Assembly: GCA_947623455.1 (NCBI GenBank)
Contig: OX392535.1
Span: forward strand, 35,860,688-35,924,687
Direction of reading: 5' to 3'
Length of the DNA: 64,000 nucleotides
From: Mimachlamys varia
Lineage: Eukaryota; Mollusca; Bivalvia; Pectinida; Pectinidae
The notes below the pieces were generated by a model. That model was not told the origin of the DNA, did no database searches, and worked only from the letters and a program-made list of their open reading frames with translations. Positions 59,756 through 64,000 of the stretch are shown here, one piece after another. Position numbers and translations under genes: made by a program. Position 1 is the first letter of the stretch. Each line of letters opens with the position of its first letter.

Positions 59756-60568
59756 ACTTATATATCACACTTCCTACACTTATGTGTCGCTTATCCTACA
59801 CTTACTTTTAGTATAGATCGATAATCCCAAGCTTACTGTATATATTGCCCATAGAAAACATATTTATATAGCTTTCTCCACACTTCCCACTCTTAAACAT
59901 CAGGGTTTCCACACTTAATTATAATAAATCTTATTTAATAGACATAATTATATCAGTATACAGAAGTATAAAGTAGTATTTGCTTTGGCTAGGCAAGTAT
60001 ACGTACTATGGATCGGATAGCAATTTAATTAATTAAACTAAATCAAATGTAAGGATGAATAATAAATGAACTACGCTGTCTGCTTTAGTTTGCATGGTGC
60101 TGAACTTACAGCACTAAGCTTTAACTACAGCGCCAAGCGGTAATGCAGCTCATTTGTAATGCGACTACCACTGAAACGGACCAGCTGTGATGTTTCCAAT
60201 TGTAGTCTGTCATTCTTGATAAAAAATGAGAATTTCTTTTTTATAATGCTGAAATTGATTTTTAGTCTAATATATCCGGGAAAGATGGTTTAAATATTGA
60301 TTTGCATAAAATGGCGCTGAACGGACCTCTTACCATCATTTATACATGAGCTGCATTTAAAATCGAGTCTTTTACTTTTTTAAAATTACACATTCATTAA
60401 TTTTCATTTGACTGAATAGATATTTTATAAGCACTAAAATATCTTAATCCGAAATATATCCGTTTTGTGGTGACTTTTCCGCCAAATTATTTCATTGTGG
60501 AACTTTTAGTCGGATAAAAGCATAAAGCATGCAAAGAAAACAGTTTACGTCAAATAAGGAAATAAAAC
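59756..60568. other. No supported gene
   Basis: Begins with eroded satellite-like phrases (ACACTTATATATCACAC), then unremarkable AT-rich DNA. Confidence 0.5.
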
Positions 60569-60816
60569 TATACTGTAAAAGTGGAATTTTTCGCGGTGTG
60601 GAAATTTTCACTAATTTCTCTGGCAAATAAATCTCCGCGAATAAATCCACACGCGAACATATACAACAATAATCAATCCCTGCAGTATGTAATAGTCTCA
60701 TATCTACACAGTGCAAAACAGCATGACTGCATCGCGAACATTTCCACATCGCGAACAGTTTGGAGGCTGACTAAGCGATAAATTCCACGCGCGAAAATAT
60801 TGGCTTTTACAGTATA
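60569..60816. mobile_element. TIR element (MITE), 248 bp
   Basis: Termini TATACTGTAAAAGTGGAA (60569-60586) and TGGCTTTTACAGTATA (60801-60816), with subterminal TTTCGCGG / CGCGCGAAAATA also inverted and repeated TCGCGAAC/CGCGAACAT motifs inside. Flanking TA on both sides fits a TA target-site duplication, as in Tc1/mariner-type MITEs. Class is inferred. Confidence 0.75.
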
Positions 60817-61375
60817 ATGTATAAAAGGCGAAGGCCTAAGCACTTAACTATTAAAAATGTAAAGTTGATGACTAGAACAAATGGCACACTTAAACTTAAC
60901 CAATAGACCGAAGAACACAGTCTAGATATGCCCCCAAATTGTCCATGTTTTTCATTTCTTTATTGAATACATACTGTATAATACGTTATGTATATTAATT
61001 ACTTATGTCAGTTTTATTTTAAATTTGTTCCTTCTCTCTTAATGTTCATGATTAACTATATATGATACCTATTAAATATCTCCTCACACATTAAACGCCT
61101 TATATGGCTACATATTATCCGTTTCTTTTATGAACCTACACCCTAAATAGCCCAGAAACAACAAGTGAAATTAACAAAATGTAGGCTTGTGACATAATCT
61201 ATAAACTGCCGCATTCCATCGCACGATTGTAGGAGGCGATTAAAATGGGATCTTCGTATTTGAATTTTCTCTCTATCGTCTATCGCTGTAGCAAAACAAT
61301 GAAAGATGCTACTCAATATCAACTCCGGAGATATTTGTCTGCTTTTCTGTAACTTTATACCCTTTTTGAACGTGT
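60817..61375. other. No supported gene
   Basis: AT-rich; a 79-codon frame at 61143-61382 (minus) is unrecognised. Confidence 0.45.
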
Positions 61376-61740
61376 CTTTCATTCAAAAGGTGCAGCATGA
61401 GTGTGTGTTACGGAATCTTTGTCATAATTATGTACTTGGCTGTTGCAAGTACATAGAAAATTAAATAAGAATGTATAAATAATAATCATAATAATAATAA
61501 ACGATTACCAAACAAACAACCAAATAAATAAACAAATCAACATTGAAAAATGCTTCAGTTGTCACTTTTGCGCCAGTTTTGTTTCCTCACTTGCATCATA
61601 GGCTTCAATTTGAGGCCGTCTTTAAGCATCACTGACGAGTGCTAGACAAACGGAACTACTAAATGCTGCGGTTTAGTTCGTTATTTGGTTTGTTTATCAA
61701 TTATTCTAAATATTAAAGGTGCTATTGAATGACTTTTGTA
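61376..61740 (+). mobile_element. Decayed hammerhead-element copy
   Basis: The first tail AAGGTGCAGCATGAGTGTGT (61387-61406) and the second, degraded tail AAAGGTGCTATTGAATGAC (61716-61734) are about 330 bp apart. A hammerhead-like segment lies at 61626-61672: GCATCA, CUGACGA (61632-61638, fits CUGANGA), then GGAA where GAAA is required and a poor stem II. It matches the 1061-1507 element in wording (GGCCGTCTTTAAGCATCACT; AATGCTGCGGTTTAGTTCG). An ATAATAATAATAA tract lies between. Probably catalytically dead. Confidence 0.55.
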
Positions 61741-61794
61741 CAATCCTTTGATAACCAAATATTTACTTAGATGTGACCCAGATTTACACTGGCA

Positions 61795-61950
61795 GGTATC
61801 GTCGATGAAGCAGAAGACGCTTACCGACCCAAGACATCTTTTTTTATCCTCTTGTATTTTTCAAGAGTCTCTGACAGTGTAAAGTTTTCTTTTGTTCATA
61901 TTTTGCCCCTTTGTTTAATCAGTTTGGAGTTTTGTTGACGCTTGCACTGG
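61795..61950 (+). repeat. Dispersed repeat, class unknown (copy 2)
   Basis: ATCGTCGATGAAGCAGAAGA, then CGCTTACCGACCC, AAGAGTCTCTGACAG and TTCATATTTTGCCCC. Shared in order with 54963-55080 (minus) and 63305-63460 (plus). Ends not defined. Confidence 0.65.
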
Positions 61951-63304
61951 TAAATTTGGATGTATGACTCCTACTCTATCTCGACAAAAAAAATCTATAA
62001 CGTTTAACGAATTTATTTTTTTAATATTTTAAGGTATTATTCATCAAACACGGGTTAGACAAATACTCTGTTTTCTTACTGCACAGCTGACCGTACGCTA
62101 GCAGCTGAGTCAATACCTCCCAGTGAGATATTATTGTATTCCCAATTCGCCACAGATTGTCATGTCAAACACTTAAAAAATGGGAATGAGTTGATAAAAA
62201 AGATTTGTCATGTGTCAATGAATGTGTTTAACATCAAACGTATTTAAACGCCCTGTTAAAAACACTAATCGAATAAAATAGAAATCCGAAGACAGTATTA
62301 TTAAAATATCACCTGTCAGTTGAGATATTAATCAATAATGTCAGTTTTTAGCCTTCTGTATCATAATTAATCAGTTTCGAGTTTTTTTTCTGAGCGTGAA
62401 ATGTTAGTCAACTTCATCTTGGATAAGATGATTTTAACATTTCAGGATGAATTATAGATACGATTTTTTTTTTACCCTTTTTAACTTTCTGTACATAAAA
62501 TTAATGTAGATTGACCTAATAGTACATGCTACCTAATGTATTCATAAATTACATAATTTGACTTTTGAAAATCGAATCTCACTTTAATATTGCCATGCAT
62601 ATAACGAAAGAATACAATGCATAAATATGCGCAACATTGAGACTATAGTTGTGACTTACATACTTAAATAGTTTTGACAGAAGACATTGCTAAAAGTGCA
62701 ACATGTGGCAGAGGGATATCTTTTTCTATAAGGCATCTTGTGACAGACATAACAGGACGGGGCCAAGCACGGCACGAAGATAAGGAAGATTTTTTTTTTT
62801 AACATGGGGTAATACAAAATACCGTATTTTGTGTGTGACAGGACATTTTGACAACCGACACTTCGAAATGGATGCCCAAGTTGCAAAGAAATATGTATTT
62901 CTTTTCTGTTGAAACGTCTTGCGATACATACAATAGGAAATATATTTGGTAATTAACACATCAAGACGATGCCATATATTGTTTGGGAATAGGATTTTTT
63001 CCACCACATAAGGCATCTTATGACATGACAGGTATACCATGCAGTTCTGATACCTCAGTTTTCACTTTGAGGACTTGAGGACAAAACTAAAATATTCCGT
63101 TAAATTAAATTAATGATATGAAGTGTAAGTCTATTTATTGAAACTATTTCAAACTATATTTACCAAATTGTTTAAAAGATGTATGTCGGAACCCTCTGTA
63201 GTCAGATAGGTTAAATAACAGAGAGTTTAAAGGATTAACTGATTGTTGTGATTGATAATTCTGCCTCAGTTCTCACTTTGAGGCCATGCTATTAACTTTG
63301 TACG
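61951..63304. other. No supported gene
   Basis: The minus-strand frames at 62656-62886 and 62726-63040 both carry a CHKMPY-type phrase from a short repeat, TAAGGCATCTTRTGACA (62731-62747 and 63009-63025). No domain recognised. Confidence 0.45.
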
Positions 63305-63460
63305 TGGCGGGTGTCGTCGATGAAGCAGAATACGCTTACTCTTCTTGAACACCTGGTCTTAGTCTCTTGTACGTTTTTAAGAGTCTCCGTGTAGATCTTT
63401 TCTTTATTCATATTTAGCCCCTGGTTTTATCGATTTTGAGTTCGGATTATGGTTTTGTTG
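63305..63460 (+). repeat. Dispersed repeat, class unknown (copy 3)
   Basis: GTGGCGGGTGTCGTCGATGA, AGCAGAATACGCTTACTCTT, TAAGAGTCTCCGTGTAGATC and TTCATATTTAGCCCCTGG. Upstream at 63263-63291 the phrase CTCACTTTGAGGCCATGCT resembles the 5' flank of the ribozyme element (61607-61630). Confidence 0.65.
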
Positions 63461-64000
63461 AGACTTTGGTATTCTCTGACTTTTTAGAACACTTTATAAA
63501 ATATTTAAATCTTAAAAAAAGTTGACATGACAATGCCAGAAAGATTTTGATTATTAGTACTACACATACGCTACATGTAGCTATGATCTATTTTTATCAT
63601 CCATACTGGCAGTCGGGAGCTATCTTTAATACTGGCTATTAATATCACAGATTATCTCTCGATTTGACATACATCCTTTAGCAATACATCAAAGTCACAC
63701 AAGAGAAGAGAAAAAGAATAATTTAATTAATTCAATTCTATGCGAACATTTTCTATTTGAATACTGAATCTGAATATCAAAAGTACCAGGAGAAAAAAAA
63801 TCTTCACACGAAACTGTGTTCTAACGATATACACTTTGCATTTTTTGAGAAATGATAATGAATTTTATCAACATTAAAACCTACTGATCTGTCATTGTCA
63901 CGGCATTTCAGGAAGAAAAAACAGCAAGTAAATATGCATTTGATGCAATTATTGTGTTTTTCATCAATATGGTTCTTAAATTTCAATATTTAGTATTCAA
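63461..64000. other. No supported feature
   Basis: AT-rich sequence to the window end. A 60-codon minus-strand frame (63804-63986) is unrecognised. Confidence 0.5.

Noticed and set aside
62656..63040. Minus-strand frames with CHKMPY phrase as a gene
   Set aside because: The phrase comes from a short duplicated DNA motif, and the two frames overlap in different phases.

Overview
This window looks like intergenic, repeat-rich DNA of a metazoan, most likely a marine bivalve mollusc (scallop/oyster type). The organism call rests on recognising, without a database search, tRNA-derived SINEs ending in a 'GGACGTAAAAC...AAACCAAAC' tail, a second tRNA-derived SINE ending in a (TTA)n-type tail, and a repeat family carrying a hammerhead ribozyme. 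I found no convincing protein-coding gene, rRNA or functional tRNA gene. The long open frames lie inside a 33-bp satellite that stays open in several frames on both strands, so I treat them as repeat artefacts.

Layout. 0.4-1.5 kb: two inverted copies of a hammerhead-ribozyme element, one with an intact core and stems. 4.7-8.8 kb: two different SINE-like elements and a small 21-bp palindromic array. 10.5-14.4 kb: an AT-rich composite satellite built on ATGGATATCCAT and ATGGAAATCAATAATTCG modules, with a TIR element plus 57-bp-arm hairpin and three copies of a 0.3-0.4 kb block bearing an E-box next to a YY1-like site. 15.2 kb: a SINE with three tandem heads. 17.4-18.5 kb: a TTAA-flanked MITE, a 25-bp minisatellite and another SINE. 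18.7-33.2 kb: a continuous satellite of about 14.5 kb with 32-34 bp units and 1.2-1.7 kb higher-order structure. 33.2-50 kb: microsatellites, further copies of the MITE, SINE and TIR families, a 141-bp tandem repeat and a 36-bp array. 50.5-53.8 kb: about 50 tandem 62-bp units that are the head of a tRNA-derived SINE. 56.8-59.8 kb: a 22-bp satellite. 60-64 kb: a MITE and decayed repeat copies, including a degenerate relative of the ribozyme element.

The strongest observations are the intact hammerhead-ribozyme motif inside a tandem-dimer element, the conversion of a SINE head into a satellite that keeps the A box but not the B box, the higher-order 33-bp satellite, and a MITE flanked by a perfect 20-bp duplication bounded by TTAA. 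Copy counts are estimates from length and period. Similarities were read by eye and no alignment or search was run.
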